Of a stretch of DNA of 64,000 nt, positions 44,297-55,361 are shown in pieces. Origin of the DNA: Hemerocallis citrina (taxonomy: Eukaryota > Streptophyta > Magnoliopsida > Asparagales > Asphodelaceae); NCBI GenBank assembly GCA_017893485.1, contig CM030361.1:308031224-308095223 (forward strand). The letters run 5' to 3'. Position 1 is the first letter of the stretch. Each line of letters opens with the position of its first letter. The notes under the pieces are model-generated. The model made no database searches. It was not told the DNA's origin and worked only from the letters and a program-made list of their open reading frames with translations. The translations under genes were made by a program, and so were the position numbers.

Positions 44297-44470
44297 GTCT
44301 GCCGTTACGCTGAAGGCATTCAATTCATTGTCTGCCGTTACAGTGAAGGCTGTTAAAGGCTGTTAATGCCTTGTCTGCCGTTACAATGAAGGCTGTTAAT
44401 GCCTTGTCTGCCGTTACAGTGAAGGCTGTTAATGCCTTGTCTGCCGTTACAATGAAGGCTGTTAATGCCT
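44297..44470 (+). promoter_or_regulatory. U3 tandem repeat array of 33-bp AACGG units (5' LTR)
   Basis: GTCTGCCGTTACAATGAAGG-type 33-bp units occur five times (starts about 44297, 44330, 44372, 44405, 44438), the last three in perfect register. Each has CCGTTA/TAACGG, the core seen by MYB-type factors. Three more CCGTT/AACGG sites lie just upstream (44235-44270). The array ends 17 bp before the TATA box. The same array lies at 49500-49673. Confidence 0.75.
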
Positions 44471-44486
44471 TGTCTAACCCAGGCTC

Positions 44487-44494
44487 TATAAATA
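44487..44494 (+). promoter_or_regulatory. TATA box of the young Copia LTR
   Basis: TATAAATA in GGCTCTATAAATAGAGGCC, an 8-bp inverted repeat around the box; copy at 49690-49697. Confidence 0.75.
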
Positions 44495-45022
44495 GAGGCC
44501 TTCCCCTTACTTTCTTCCCTGCACAAAACCATATCATTTTCTCTCCTTCTCTTCTGTGCTGTTCGTCCGTCCTTGTGTTGGTAAGTCAGGTGATAGGTTC
44601 AAACGCTGCTGATCAGTTCGGGAGTGGTACGTGGTGCCTACGGGATCGCTCCAAGCCGTTGCATCCTGGGAGACAGACGCCTCCGTTCAATCCAGCAACC
44701 GGAGAGAGGCGAAATCTGTTTTAAGGACACTGTGTGATACACAGGCCTCGGCTTCTTGGGAGTTGTACTTTTCATTTGCTTATTGTAAGTTGTTTAATTT
44801 ATTTTCCTTTTCTTTTTCTTTCGGATTTCTCTTATCTGTTCCCTTCTCGGTTTTCCTGTGCCTCTCTATCTTTCTTTGTAAAAAGAATTTTGTAAATATT
44901 ATTTGTAACAAACTTAAAACAGATTTTCGATTTATTTCATTTTCGATTTTGAGGCACGGTTTTTCTTTTATTTCTTTTATCTGGAAAACTTACACTCGTG
45001 TTGTGTAAATTTCAGATTCACG

Positions 45023-47929
45023 ATGACTACTGCATTGGACAATGCTGTTGTATCTGAAACGGTCTATGTGCCGGTTGTTGATACAACACAAGAACCGATT
45101 GCTGCTGCGGCACGAGTGCCAATGCCCACCGTTGTACCTGTCTCAGTCTCCCATGGGGAGAAACCTGAGAAGTTCAACGGGCAGAACTTTAAGAGGTGGC
45201 AACAGAAGATGATGTTCTATCTGACCACACTGAATCTTGCAAGGTTCTTGAACGAAGATGCTCCAGATCTTAAGAAAGATGAGCAGGATAACCAAGTCAT
45301 TGCCGCTGTGGATGCTTGGAAAAATGCTGATTACTTGTGTAGAAATTACATAATGAACGGATTAGCCGACTCTTTGTATAATGTTTACATTGACAAAAGA
45401 ACAGCTAAAGAACTTTGGGAATCACTAGAACATAAATATAAAACTGAGGATGCCGGCGCCAAGAAATTCATTGTGGGCCGCTTCCTAGACTATAAAATGG
45501 TAGATTCTAAAACAGTAATCAGTCAAGTTCAAGAACTACAACTAATCTTGCATGAGATTCATGCTGAAGGTATGAACTTAAGTGAAAGTTTCCAAGTGGC
45601 TTGTATAATTGAAAAATTACCACAAGGTTGGAAAGACTTTAAGAATTACCTAAAGCATAAGCGAAAAGAAATGGGCATTGAAGATCTCATTGTCAGGCTT
45701 CGTATTGAAGAAGACAATAGGGGATCTGAAAAAGTTGGACTCATCAGCCATGCAGCAAAGGCAAATGTAATGGAACATAAACAACGTTCCAACAAGCACA
45801 ACAACAAGGGTCTGAAGTTGGGGCCTAAGGGAGGAATCTCCAAGAAGCCGAAGTTTCAAGGCAAGTGCTTCAATTGTGACAAAATGGGTCACAAGTCCAC
45901 TGAATGCAGACTTCCCAAGAGGAACAGGAACAGAGAAGCAAACTTGGTTCAAGGAATTGCTCAAGATGTCTCCGATATCAACCTCTCAGCTGTGATATCA
46001 GAAGTGAATATGTTAGGTTCAAATCCGAAGGAATGGTGGATTGACACTGGAGCTACTCGACATGTGTGCTCCAATAGAAGTATGTTCTCCACTTTCGAAC
46101 CATTAGAGAATGGGGAGAAAATGTTTATGGGGAACTCGGCTACATCAGAAATAAAGGGCCAAGGCAAGGTGATCTTGAAGATGACTTCTGGAAAGGAACT
46201 GACTCTGAACAATGTTGCATATGTTCCTGAAATCCGTAAGAACCTGGTATCTGGTTCGTTGCTTAACAACCACGGTTTTCGTTTAGTGTTCGAGTCAAAC
46301 AAATTTGTTTTGTCTAAAAGTGGAATGTATGTTGGTAGAGGATATATGAGTGGTGGAATGTTCAAACTCAATGTAATGACCATGGTCAATAATATGAATA
46401 AAGCTAGCTCTTCTACTTATTTGCTTGAGTCTTCCAATTTATGGCATGGTAGACTAGGACATGTTAATTATGATACTTTGCGAAGACTAATTAACTTGAA
46501 TCACATACCAACGTTCCAAATTGATTCCAAACACAAATGTGAAACTTGTGTTGAGGCAAAACTAACAAGATCATCATTTAAAAGTGTTGAAAGAAACACC
46601 GAACCACTTGATCTAATTCACACTGATATTTGTGATTTGAAAATGATACAAACAAGAGGTGGTAATAAATATTTTATTACCTTCATAGATGATAGCACAA
46701 AATATTGCTATGTATACTTGCTTAAAAGCAAAGATGAAGCTATAGAGAAATTTGTTCTCTATAAAAATGAGGTTGAAAATCAACTCAATAAGAAAATTAA
46801 GGCGCTAAGAAGCGACCGAGGTGGAGAGTATGAATCGCCATTTGCTGACACATGTGCTAAGCATGGGATTATACATGAAACCACAGCGCCTTATTCTCCT
46901 CAGTCCAACGGTGTTGCTGAGAGAAAGAATCGTACATTGAAAGAAATGATGAATGCGATGTTAATAAGTTCTGGTTTACCACCAAACTTGTGGGGAGAAG
47001 CTATTCTTTCAGCTAACTACCTTTTGAATAAGGTGCCCAAAAGGAAAGAAGATAAAACTCCATATGAATTATGGAAAGGAAGAAAGCCATTCTACAATTA
47101 CTTGCGAATGTGGGGATGTCTTGCCAAGGTGGTAGTACCCCCACCTAAGAAAATGAAAATAGGACCAAAAACAGTTGATTGTATTTTCATTGGTTATGCA
47201 CTTAATAGTAGTGCCTATCGGTTCTTGGTATACAAATCCGATATCACTGAGATATCAAAGAACACGATAATGGAATCTAGAAATGCATCGTTCTTTGAAG
47301 ATGTATTTCCATGTAAGTCAAAGGAGGAAGCAAGTTCCTCCAAACGAACACATGAGACTATCAGTGAAGATAGTGAAAACCAAAATGAAGAAGTCAAGGA
47401 GGAACCTCGACGCAGTAAAAGAACAAGAACGGAAAAATCTTTTGGTCCGGATTTCTTGACTTTTATGCTTGAAGAAGAACCCCAAACCTTCAAGGAAGCA
47501 GTGAACTCTAGTGATGGTCCTCAATGGAAAGAAGCCATCAAGAGTGAAATTGATTCTATCTTGCAAAACCATACTTGGGAACTAGTGGATCTTCCACCAG
47601 GTAGTAAACCTTTGGGTTCCAAGTGGATCTTCAAGAGAAAAATAAAACCTGATGGATCAATTGATAAATACAAGGCAAGACTTGTAATTAAAGGTTATAA
47701 ACAAAAAGAAGGTCTTGATTACTTTGATACATATTCTCCTGTGACGAGAATAAATTCCATTAGGATGGTACTTGCCGTAGCAGCTCTACGCAATCTTGAA
47801 GTACATCAAATGGATGTAAAAACAGCTTTTCTTAATGGAGATTTAGATGAAGAAATCTACATGGAACAACCTGAGGGTTTTTCATCTCCAGGACATGAAA
47901 AGAAAGTGTGTAAACTGGATATCGAGTGA
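45023..47929 (+). CDS. Copia Gag-Pol polyprotein, truncated in the reverse transcriptase (968 aa)
   Basis: Retrotransposon polyprotein: capsid protein, protease, integrase and reverse transcriptase. Seen in order: Gag of the UBN2 type (about 50-280; [14 protein letters not shown]), zinc knuckle [14 protein letters not shown] from 282, protease DTGA at 341-344, pre-integrase HHCC region ([19 protein letters not shown]), integrase triad Asp535, Asp598 and Glu633 with exact 35 spacing between the last two, then the reverse transcriptase start ([22 protein letters not shown]) up to motif [11 protein letters not shown]. After KVCKL the frame ends at TGA: the YVDD box and the rest of the polymerase are deleted. 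The start codon is the first ATG after the LTR leader. It should give functional Gag, protease and integrase at most. Confidence 0.92.
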   Translation: MTTALDNAVVSETVYVPVVDTTQEPIAAAARVPMPTVVPVSVSHGEKPEKFNGQNFKRWQQKMMFYLTTLNLARFLNEDAPDLKKDEQDNQVIAAVDAWKNADYLCRNYIMNGLADSLYNVYIDKRTAKELWESLEHKYKTEDAGAKKFIVGRFLDYKMVDSKTVISQVQELQLILHEIHAEGMNLSESFQVACIIEKLPQGWKDFKNYLKHKRKEMGIEDLIVRLRIEEDNRGSEKVGLISHAAKANVMEHKQRSNKHNNKGLKLGPKGGISKKPKFQGKCFNCDKMGHKSTECRLPKRNRNREANLVQGIAQDVSDINLSAVISEVNMLGSNPKEWWIDTGATRHVCSNRSMFSTFEPLENGEKMFMGNSATSEIKGQGKVILKMTSGKELTLNNVAYVPEIRKNLVSGSLLNNHGFRLVFESNKFVLSKSGMYVGRGYMSGGMFKLNVMTMVNNMNKASSSTYLLESSNLWHGRLGHVNYDTLRRLINLNHIPTFQIDSKHKCETCVEAKLTRSSFKSVERNTEPLDLIHTDICDLKMIQTRGGNKYFITFIDDSTKYCYVYLLKSKDEAIEKFVLYKNEVENQLNKKIKALRSDRGGEYESPFADTCAKHGIIHETTAPYSPQSNGVAERKNRTLKEMMNAMLISSGLPPNLWGEAILSANYLLNKVPKRKEDKTPYELWKGRKPFYNYLRMWGCLAKVVVPPPKKMKIGPKTVDCIFIGYALNSSAYRFLVYKSDITEISKNTIMESRNASFFEDVFPCKSKEEASSSKRTHETISEDSENQNEEVKEEPRRSKRTRTEKSFGPDFLTFMLEEEPQTFKEAVNSSDGPQWKEAIKSEIDSILQNHTWELVDLPPGSKPLGSKWIFKRKIKPDGSIDKYKARLVIKGYKQKEGLDYFDTYSPVTRINSIRMVLAVAALRNLEVHQMDVKTAFLNGDLDEEIYMEQPEGFSSPGHEKKVCKLDIE

Positions 47930-48368
47930 TAATTCAAAATCCACTAGTGGCTATGTGTTTACACTAGGTGGTGCAGCAGTTTCTTGGAAATCCTCGAAAC
48001 AAACAGTGATCGCTAAATCCACGATGGAATCAGAATTTATCGCATTAGACAAATGTGGGGAAGAGGCTGAATGGTTACGCCACTTCCTTGAAGATATTCC
48101 AAGGTGGACGAAGCCTGTGCCTCCAATCTGCATACATTCAGATAGTCAATCTGCAATTTGTAGAGCACAGAGCAATATGTATAATGGTAAATCTAGACAT
48201 ATTCGTCGAAGACATAATACCATTAGACAACTACTCTCTACTGGGGTTATCTCTGTGGACTATGTAAAGTCAAAAGATAACATTGCGGATCCACTAACCA
48301 AAGGGTTAAACAGAGAGTTAGTTGATAAATCATCGAGGGGAATGGGACTAAAGCCCATGAAAGAATAA
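47920..48368 (+). pseudogene. Copia RNase H remnant after the deletion junction
   Basis: Frame one base away from the polyprotein. [38 protein letters not shown] and [12 protein letters not shown] are the C-terminal half of Copia RNase H, ending at KPMKE and TAA. The N-terminal half of RNase H is missing together with the polymerase core. Confidence 0.88.
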
Positions 48369-48748
48369 GTCGATACAATGGAAACCCAACCTAGTTGACT
48401 GGAGATCCCAAGATCTAGGTTCAAAGGGACAACTAAATTGTAAAGACCAAGTTAGATCACTGTGGGGATTTTCCATGTCCATTCCCATGATGAAACAGTG
48501 ATGCCCGCAAGGTAACAGGTTAAGCTAGGCTTTTAATGATTCTTATGCGTCGGATATCCGAGCAGAGTAATGCGGGTTACTCTTAAGTAAGAAATCACCT
48601 ATGTAAGATGGAAGAAGGGCCGCTTCCAAGGGAATAATATAGGGCAATATTCCTGTTAAAATCTTGCAGAACCAGGCGTATGTTCATGGCCAAAACGAAC
48701 ATAACAGTGAGAACTGAAAAAGCGTTAGAAAGATTTCTGTGTGAGATA

Positions 48749-50113
48749 TGTCATCGTTTACACAAATGGCAGAACAGTTCAAAGACATCGCGTCTACTGT
48801 TTAGTTAGTAAAGTAAACATATTTTCATAAGGGAAGGTTCAAAGGGTAACACCTACCTATCCTATGCAGAAATCAATCGTTGAATTCTATCACCAAGTCT
48901 GTCGGGTCAGTCCGTCGTGTCAGTCTGTCGTGTCAGTCTGTCCTGTCTGTGGTCGTCAATTTTCATTCATGTGGGGATTGTTAGAAAATGAGTGTTTTAT
49001 ACACTATTTTCGAACCGATTTTTGAGCAATTTTTTGAGTAAGATCCTCAATGAATTATTGAGAGATCTTGATTGATTTGTGTTCTCCTTCGTGAGTAGAT
49101 CAAAATCATATATTGGTTCGCTAAAATCGGTTAAGGGGTGAATGAGAAATTGTCTCTCAAAGTGAGACGTTTTCATTCTTGAAAATGGGTTAAAGGGAAC
49201 TTAGTCCCACATCGGAAATAACAAAGGAAATAGAAGAGGATATATAGTAATCTCCTTCTAAGCATTGTAAGATGGCTAGAAGAGAGGCTCTCTCTCGCGC
49301 GCGCAGGGGGGGGGGTGCAAATCACGGACCGGTTTACATGCGACTTGTGTGCGCCCGCACGACCTGCGGACACGAATGCCGGACCGATTTGATCCCACCC
49401 CGTGCAGAGCCACTTTTTGCTACAGTTTTCTTTTTGTAACGGCTGAAATGAATGCAGAAACGGTTCTGTCTGCCGTTTCAGTGCTGTATTTAATATTTTG
49501 TCTGCCGTTACGCTGAAGGCATTCAATTCATTGTCTGCCGTTACAGTGAAGGCTGTTAAAGGCTGTTAATGCCTTGTCTGCCGTTACAATGAAGGCTGTT
49601 AATGCCTTGTCTGCCGTTACAGTGAAGGCTGTTAATGCCTTGTCTGCCGTTACAATGAAGGCTGTTAATGCCTTGTCTAACCCAGGCTCTATAAATAGAG
49701 GCCTTCCCCTTACTTTCTTCCCTGCACAAAACCATATCATTTTCTCTCCTTCTCTTCTGTGCTGTTCGTCCGTCCTTGTGTTGGTAAGTCAGGTGATAGG
49801 TTCAAACGCTGCTGATCAGTTCGGGAGTGGTACGTGGTGCCTACGGGATCGCTCCAAGCCGTTGCATCCTGGGAGACAGACGCCTCCGTTCAATCCAGCA
49901 ACCGGAGAGAGGCGAAATCTGTTTTAAGGACACTGTGTGATACACAGGCCTCGGCTTCTTGGGAGTTGTACTTTTCATTTGCTTATTGTAAGTTGTTTAA
50001 TTTATTTTCCTTTTCTTTTTCTTTCGGATTTCTCTTATCTGTTCCCTTCTCGGTTTTCCTGTGCCTCTCTATCTTTCTTTGTAAAAAGAATTTTGTAAAT
50101 ATTATTTGTAACA
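48749..50113 (+). repeat. 3' LTR of the young Copia element
   Basis: Same as 43546-44910 in every stretch compared. The region before it (48369-48748) is non-coding 3' sequence. Confidence 0.93.
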
Positions 50114-50118
50114 TAATC

Positions 50119-50601
50119 TTCGTTCATCTCCCACGCAGTCTGATAAAACAATGACATAGTTGCTGCCCTTTTATCTTTGCAATCCATTCTCTTTATAAAT
50201 AAAACCAACCGTAATCTTAATTCTTTTAGACTATTTTTGGCATTGTTGTTGGAGAGCCCAGAAGCTCTTGCTCTTCTAAAAATCTAGAAACATTAGAACA
50301 AGGATGTTTGGCTAATTTTTCTAAATTGGGCCAAAGTAATTTTCAAAATCTTTTTCCTTTCTTCTAGCATTCTGTGCATCCGCTTCTCATTTGCATAATT
50401 AGGCTGAGAAAAAAATATATGTTTGATTGGTCCGGCGGATGATGTCCCTGGTCGTCGTTAGTACATTTAATTTTCCTATATATTTGTACTAAATCCATAT
50501 GAAATCGACAATCTTTTTTTACTATAACAGTGCACACATTTTAAACTTTCGTTATCTCCAATATTTTTATGAAGAGAGAACAATGCAACAGAAGTTGTTT
50601 C
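50119..50601. other. Spacer without recognised features
   Basis: AT-rich sequence between two Copia elements; includes TTGTTGGAGAGCCCAGAAGCT and a CTCTTCTAAAAATC stretch that I cannot assign. Confidence 0.4.
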
Positions 50602-50679
50602 TGTTAGGGATTTCTCACTAGAAATCCCTATTGTTGTTTCTGTTAGGGATTTCTCACTAGAAATCCCTATTTCAGGATC
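50602..50679. repeat. 39-bp tandem duplication at the LTR edge
   Basis: TGTTAGGGATTTCTCACTAG through TTGTTGTTTC occurs twice, at 50602 and 50641. Includes the GTTTC flank, so target duplication plus LTR end were duplicated together. Confidence 0.85.
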
Positions 50680-51334
50680 TGGTTGAGTTAATCGATGCAA
50701 TCAACACAAACTACCAAGCACACATGAGATCATATCAAACACACCAAAGCACACAGATTTGTCTCGATTGGGGCTTTCGCCTTAATTCGGAGGAGAAGAA
50801 ACCCGAGATGTTATTCAACTAGAGAAGATACAAGAATATTACAATTCTCATCACGATCCTTTCTCAAGCCTCACCAGCAAGTATTAGTTGTTTACAATTA
50901 GAGAATCACTCAATCTCTCCTTCAATGAAGTACTCTCTCTCTTGGCTCTCAATGGAGGCCAATAACAACAATATATAGAGATCTAGAGAAAACCTAGTTT
51001 GATATTTTGATACAGTAACCATTGGATATTCCTGAAGAAATAACCCTACGATAGGAGCCGTTAGATCTAACTTGAAGAGCAAGTTGGGCTTCTCACGAAT
51101 CACAAAGATCCGACCCAATAAATCCATCAGCGCTGTTGTCGGTCGACCGTCCCCCTCTCGGAACTTCTGCACCCTATGACCGGTCGACCGCACACTGTGA
51201 CCAGTCGACCGCCACTTCTGCAAATACAGCAGCTGACTGTTTCCTTGCCTCCACTCCGTTTCTGATCTTCTCGATTCCTCCATCGTCTCATCATCTTCTT
51301 TATCCAATCTAGTATGCAAGACATAAATCCAACA
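50641..51334 (-). repeat. 3' LTR, small Copia element
   Basis: Ends ATCCAACA at 51334; TATA run 50971-50977; GGTCGACC at 51141 and 51182, AGTCGACC at 51203. Confidence 0.85.
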
Positions 51335-51757
51335 ATCTCTACCTTGGATTGCATACTCTTGAATCCACACCTGTGTGATTTGAAACCCTCTAGACTCTTT
51401 TTCCTTCTCTTCTTGCAAACAACTCGTTTCAATGGCTTCCTCTACTAGTTGAATATATCTCCACCTGTTTTTCTTCTGTTGTATTCCCCCTCAAGGGCAC
51501 ACCCCAGTAGATGTAATCATGGAGGTGCCACCCTCCACACGAACTCCACCTACCTCAAGGCTTTCTCCACCTTCTGACAATATTTGAACGTCACAGTCTC
51601 GCTCGGATGATTCTAGTGACGGCATACTAGATAGTGCTTTAGGAACAATGGGCTTCAAACCACTTGGCCAAGGTTTCCTGTTCCCACAAAGCTGGTAGAG
51701 GTTGTGCTGAATCCACCCAATCCCCCTCTTACCCTTCATCACCTTGCGATAACTTTT

Positions 51758-52816
51758 TCAAACTGAACGAACTCCACCTAGATCTGTGTACCTGCAGTCC
51801 TGAATATCTAGAGTTCTCATGGAAATAAGGCTCCGCTTCATCAAAGGAATATGCATGCCCTCCTCTAGTATGTGTCTCCTTCCGTCTATCATCTTCGACT
51901 CATTAATTTTCTCACCTCTTACTTCACAAAACTTATCAACCTTCGTTCCCACACAATGATATGATGCAAATTTGCAAGTAGAAACCATCTTCCTCTCGGA
52001 GCAAACTTGAGAAGAACTAACCGAATCAAAAGAACAACCGGAATTCACATCTAAAGAACTTGAAACAAAAGCACTGTTTAAGCTTTCACCTGATTCAGCG
52101 GTACTTGATTTGGCACCCCTCTGACTCAATCGCTTGCAACAGTCTCTCATGTAATGCTCAATCCCTTTGAACTGGTGGCCACGGACCTTACACCGACAAA
52201 CACTTTTTCTTCCAATCAAAGTACAATCCACCTCCATGCAACTCACAGAAGTTGACGCCGATTTCTGACTCTCCTTCCTAAGTGAATCCTCCTCCAACCC
52301 TTTGATCATACCTGTTATGAAAAACTTCTCCTTGGTAGATTTCTCGCCTAGCACGGTTATCATGTTGGATGGATTTAATGGTGAATATATTGAGTTGGAA
52401 ACCCTTAGATCATCTGTGTTGAACGCGCTCAGTTCAGATAACTCCATATTGAACTCCACTTCATGATCTAGAAGAGCGGTACTTCCCTTCATTGAGAAAC
52501 CCCACAACTTTCTTCGCTGGTGCATCCGAACTTGTGATGACGATCCGGAGTGGTCAGTTCTGAAACTTGCCCAAAGACTCACCGTACTTTTCCTATACCT
52601 GACTTCATTCATCAATGACAACCGGATTAAACCCAAGGCTTCTGAACATATTTGCTTCCACATCTCCTGCTTTGTGTAGATTTGTCTCCCTTTATCTCCT
52701 TCTAGGACTAAATCCAAGTCTTGTCGAACCGATGCTTCATGCATATCCACCTTCAAGAGATTAAAGTTGATCATGTCTTTGAACCGCTTGATCTTCATGA
52801 TTTGATCTGCTATCAT
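51758..52816 (-). CDS. Degenerate Copia Gag (352 aa)
   Basis: Starts about 35 nt after the primer site (ATG at 52816). MIADQIMKIKRFKDMINFNL, DLVLEGDKG, MWKQICSEALGLIRLSL and VRYRKSTVSLWAS align with the UBN2-type Gag of Copia. A CCHC-like relic near residue 255 (GHQFKGIEHYMRDC) has lost its first cysteine spacing. The rest is Ser-rich. The frame is open but no downstream genes exist, so at best it supplies a capsid-like protein. Confidence 0.65.
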   Translation of the reverse strand: MIADQIMKIKRFKDMINFNLLKVDMHEASVRQDLDLVLEGDKGRQIYTKQEMWKQICSEALGLIRLSLMNEVRYRKSTVSLWASFRTDHSGSSSQVRMHQRRKLWGFSMKGSTALLDHEVEFNMELSELSAFNTDDLRVSNSIYSPLNPSNMITVLGEKSTKEKFFITGMIKGLEEDSLRKESQKSASTSVSCMEVDCTLIGRKSVCRCKVRGHQFKGIEHYMRDCCKRLSQRGAKSSTAESGESLNSAFVSSSLDVNSGCSFDSVSSSQVCSERKMVSTCKFASYHCVGTKVDKFCEVRGEKINESKMIDGRRHILEEGMHIPLMKRSLISMRTLDIQDCRYTDLGGVRSV

Positions 52817-52850
52817 CTCCAAGGAACTCGAACAAACCCTTGAACTGGAA

Positions 52851-52862
52851 GCTCTGAAACCA
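52851..52862 (-). other. Primer binding site, tRNA-iMet-like with one mismatch
   Basis: Minus strand TGGTTTCAGAGC versus the canonical TGGTATCAGAGC, 2 nt from the LTR. Confidence 0.75.
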
Positions 52863-52864
52863 AT

Positions 52865-53580
52865 TGTTAGGGATTTCCCACTAGAAACCCCAATTTCAGG
52901 ATCTTGTTGAGTTATTCGATACAATCAATACAAACTACCAAGTACACATGAGATCATACCAAACACACCAAAGCACACAAATTTGTTCTGGTTAGGGCTT
53001 TCGCCTTAATCCAGGGAAGAAGAAACCCAAAATGTTATTCAACTAGAGAAGATACAAGAATATTACAATTCTCACCACAACCCTCTCTCAAGTCTCACCA
53101 GTAAGTACTAGTTTTTTACAATTAGAGAATCACTCAATCTCTCCTTCAATGAAGTACTCTCTCTCTTGGCTCTCAATGGAGGCCAATAACAACAATATAA
53201 AGAGATCTAGAAAAAACCTAGTTTGATATCTTGATACGATAACCATTGGATATTCCTGAAGAGACAACCCTACGATAGGAGCCGTCAGATCTAACTTGAA
53301 GAGCAAGTTGGGCTTCTCACGAATCACCAAGATCCGACCCAATAAATCTATCAGCGCCGTTGTCGGTCGACCGCACCCCCAAGGTCAGTTGACCGTCCTC
53401 CTCTCGGGACTTCTGCACCCTATGACCGGTCGACCGCACACTGTGACCAGTCGACCGCCACTTCTGCAAATACAGCAGCTGACTGTTTCCTTGCCTCCAC
53501 TCCGTTTCCGATCTTCTCGATTCCTCCATCATCTCATCATCTTCTTTATCCAATCTAGTATGCAAGACATAAACCCAACA
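52865..53580 (-). repeat. 5' LTR, small Copia element
   Basis: Ends ACCCAACA at 53580; GGTCGACC at 53365 and 53428, AGTCGACC near 53449; TATA-like box near 53194-53202. Confidence 0.85.
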
Positions 53581-53802
53581 GTTTCTTGGATTGATTTTTT
53601 TGCAAATAATGGGAATAAAAACAAACAACTAACATCCGAGAAAACAGAAAAATTCAAATGATTTAAGGAAAGAGTATGAGTGCAGTTAGGTTCGATAATT
53701 TTGAAATGTGCTATGCATTATGGTTCTGATTGTTTATGTTTACCACTTTTTTTATATCTCTAATCTCTAATCTCTAATATTATAACAGGAGAGTTGGGGT
53801 TG

Positions 53803-54175
53803 TGTTAGGGTTCAGGTTGACTTTAGCTGATTGTAATGGTGTATAATCCATAGTTTGGTTGTAAGAGAAGGTTGGGTATCAGTTGTATCCGTATCTGCTC
53901 TCTTTACGTGCTTTGCACACTTTATTTCGTATGTGGTTAGGCGGGAAGATGTAATGGGCTGATGTATAAAGCCGGAGTAGAATTTACATAGCAAGCACGT
54001 GTCTTGTAAATTATTGAATTGTAACTTCTTATAAAAGGTTGCGTTTGAATAGAAATGAATAACAAGATTTGAGTAACTGATTTCTCCCCCAAATTATCTC
54101 ATTCTTCTTCCTCAGAAACCCTGGATTTCTCTTCAATGGCGAATACCCGATCACCTCGAGTTTCAGTCCCTAACA
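53803..54175 (+). repeat. 5' LTR of the gene-carrying element
   Basis: 373 bp, TGTTAGGGTTCAGG...GTCCCTAACA. TATAAAAG at 54030-54037. Both LTRs contain ATGGCGAA followed by CCCGATCACCTCGAG near the end, an ATG within the LTR. Confidence 0.85.
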
Positions 54176-54178
54176 ACT

Positions 54179-54190
54179 TGGTATCAAAGC
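54179..54190 (+). other. Primer binding site, tRNA-iMet-like
   Basis: TGGTATCAAAGC, one mismatch from the canonical site, 3 nt after the left LTR. Confidence 0.8.
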
Positions 54191-54465
54191 GGGCCTTCAT
54201 CAACGGTGACTCGTGAGACGTCGGAGGCACATCAGCGGTGAGGGAAGGGATATAGGAGCTTAATTTGCAGATGAAATCGATGATGAAGCAACTTGATTAC
54301 ATCATAGGGAAAATGAAAGAAATGGAGAGCAATCTGTCATGAATTCAACCATCAAGACCTCAATCGACTCCTCATCCGAATTCAGTAGTCGAGGTATTAA
54401 ACTCTAACTTCACTCCTTTCAATTTTAGAGTTGAGAGTAACATGGAAATTTGAAGAAGTAAAAAG

Positions 54466-55011
54466 ATGGAGATAGTTCAAAAGCTTAATAATCTGGAGGC
54501 AAAATATGGTGATGAAGGATGTGATGGTGATGATGGGTACCACTGCAATGTTTGTTGGAGTTCTTGTTCATGTAAAAGATATTACAACAGCAAATTGTTC
54601 GATTACGATTTGTGCTTCAATTGTTTTGCTAGCAAGAGATTTGAAGTGGGTTTGACTCCACTAGATTTCATCTTTATAGAGGATAATGGGAGAGCTGACA
54701 AGTCTGTTGTTGAAGATGAAGTGAGTGTGAATGATGTTGCTCTTACTATTCGAAAGAATAGAGATGGAGTACTTGGGGATAATTCGTTGAATTTTGAAAT
54801 TGATGATACTGATTTTGGAAGAAAAATTCAAGAAAGTGAAGAGGACCTGATCTTGAAAAATGGTAATTTGATGTCAATAAAACTTTCAGTTGAAGGGAAT
54901 GACGATAAGCTTATGTTTGCTAAGAAGATCACAAAGATAAGTTCATCAAGTGTTTGTAGTAACGTCTCAAAGGCAATTTTTCCTTATTTTGAGCTCTTAT
55001 TGAGTGTTTGA
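54466..55011 (+). CDS. Captured ZZ zinc-finger fragment, SWI3D-like (181 aa)
   Basis: The N-terminal part (residues about 25-70) reads YHCNVCWSSCSCKRYY, FDYDLCFNCF and then LTPLDFIFIED. This order of a Cys-x2-Cys pair, CS.KRY, DYDLC..CF and DFI-LME-like text is how the ZZ finger of plant SWI3D (a SWI/SNF chromatin-remodelling subunit) and its trailing segment read. SWI3D continues into a SANT domain, absent here. From residue 70 on the frame is acidic and unrecognised. It starts at an ATG after a broken gag-like leader. Inside an LTR element it is most likely a transduced piece now read as a chimeric frame; expression is unknown. Confidence 0.65.
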   Translation: MEIVQKLNNLEAKYGDEGCDGDDGYHCNVCWSSCSCKRYYNSKLFDYDLCFNCFASKRFEVGLTPLDFIFIEDNGRADKSVVEDEVSVNDVALTIRKNRDGVLGDNSLNFEIDDTDFGRKIQESEEDLILKNGNLMSIKLSVEGNDDKLMFAKKITKISSSSVCSNVSKAIFPYFELLLSV

Positions 55012-55361
55012 CGAAATGTCAAGAAGAGGATATTGGAAGTTATCATGGCTGTAATTGGCAGTGACAATGTAGTACTTAATGGATGACCCCCACCAATTCA
55101 AGGAAATACAGTTGAACTTGATGATTATGGAAGTGAATGTTCATTGCCTAAGCATGTCGACCCAAACAGTGGGAATTTGGCATCATTTGGTTCTGGAATG
55201 ATTAATATGTTTAGTTCCATTTCTGATCATCATGTACAAGGAATGGAAGGTAATACTGGGAGTATGAATATTTGATGGTTGGTTTGTCTCTTAATGGTAC
55301 ATATTAGTATAACAAATAGCCTGAAACTTCCTTTGTTAATGGCATCAGTCAATTTAATCAT

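Larger units (their letters stand above)
43546..44910 (+). repeat. 5' LTR of the young Copia element
   Basis: TGTCATCGTTTACAC...TTATTTGTAACA. Includes a 14-bp tandem GTCGTGTCAGTCT near 43695-43745, an internal CATGTGGGGATTGTTAG at about 43765 that looks like an old polypurine-tract/LTR border, the 33-bp repeat array, a TATA box, and AGTCCCACATCGG at 44000. Confidence 0.93.
43546..50113 (+). mobile_element. Young Copia retrotransposon with internal pol deletion
   Basis: 6568 bp, perfect 5-bp target duplication TAATC (43541-43545, 50114-50118). LTRs 43546-44910 and 48749-50113 are each 1365 bp and appear identical, with every compared landmark offset by exactly 5203, so insertion was very recent. 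The 968-residue polyprotein is open from Gag through integrase but is cut off inside the reverse transcriptase, with RNase H remaining in another frame. No TGG-type primer site follows the left LTR, unusual for plant Copia. A copy this young with a large deletion was probably mobilised by an intact relative, unless the deletion happened after insertion. Confidence 0.93.
50641..53580 (-). mobile_element. Small non-autonomous Copia element
   Basis: 2.9 kb, LTRs 50641-51334 and 52865-53580, target duplication GTTTC (50636-50640, 53581-53585). A primer site related to tRNA-iMet (minus strand TGGTTTCAGAGC, 52851-52862) next to the right LTR sets minus orientation. Only a degenerate gag lies inside; no protease, integrase or polymerase. 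The LTRs have diverged visibly, more than those of the chromovirus. Both carry GGTCGACC palindromes. Confidence 0.88.

Noticed and set aside
43970..44323. 117-residue minus-strand frame, repeated at 49173-49526
   Set aside because: Antisense of the LTR; duplicated only because the LTR is.
44297..44470. Regular repeats resembling a CRISPR array
   Set aside because: Head-to-tail tandem repeats without spacers in a plant LTR.
45023..47929. 968-residue frame as a host gene
   Set aside because: Gag knuckle, DTGA protease, the DD35E integrase triad and flanking LTRs show that it is a Copia polyprotein.
44371..49927. Identical open frames at 44371-44724 and 49574-49927 with a repeated AVTMKAVNALS unit
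   Set aside because: Product of the 33-bp U3 tandem repeats in the two LTRs; promoter DNA, not a protein gene.
54466..55011. Intact SWI3D gene
   Set aside because: Only the ZZ region is present, no SWIRM or SANT domain, and it is enclosed by LTRs with a target duplication.
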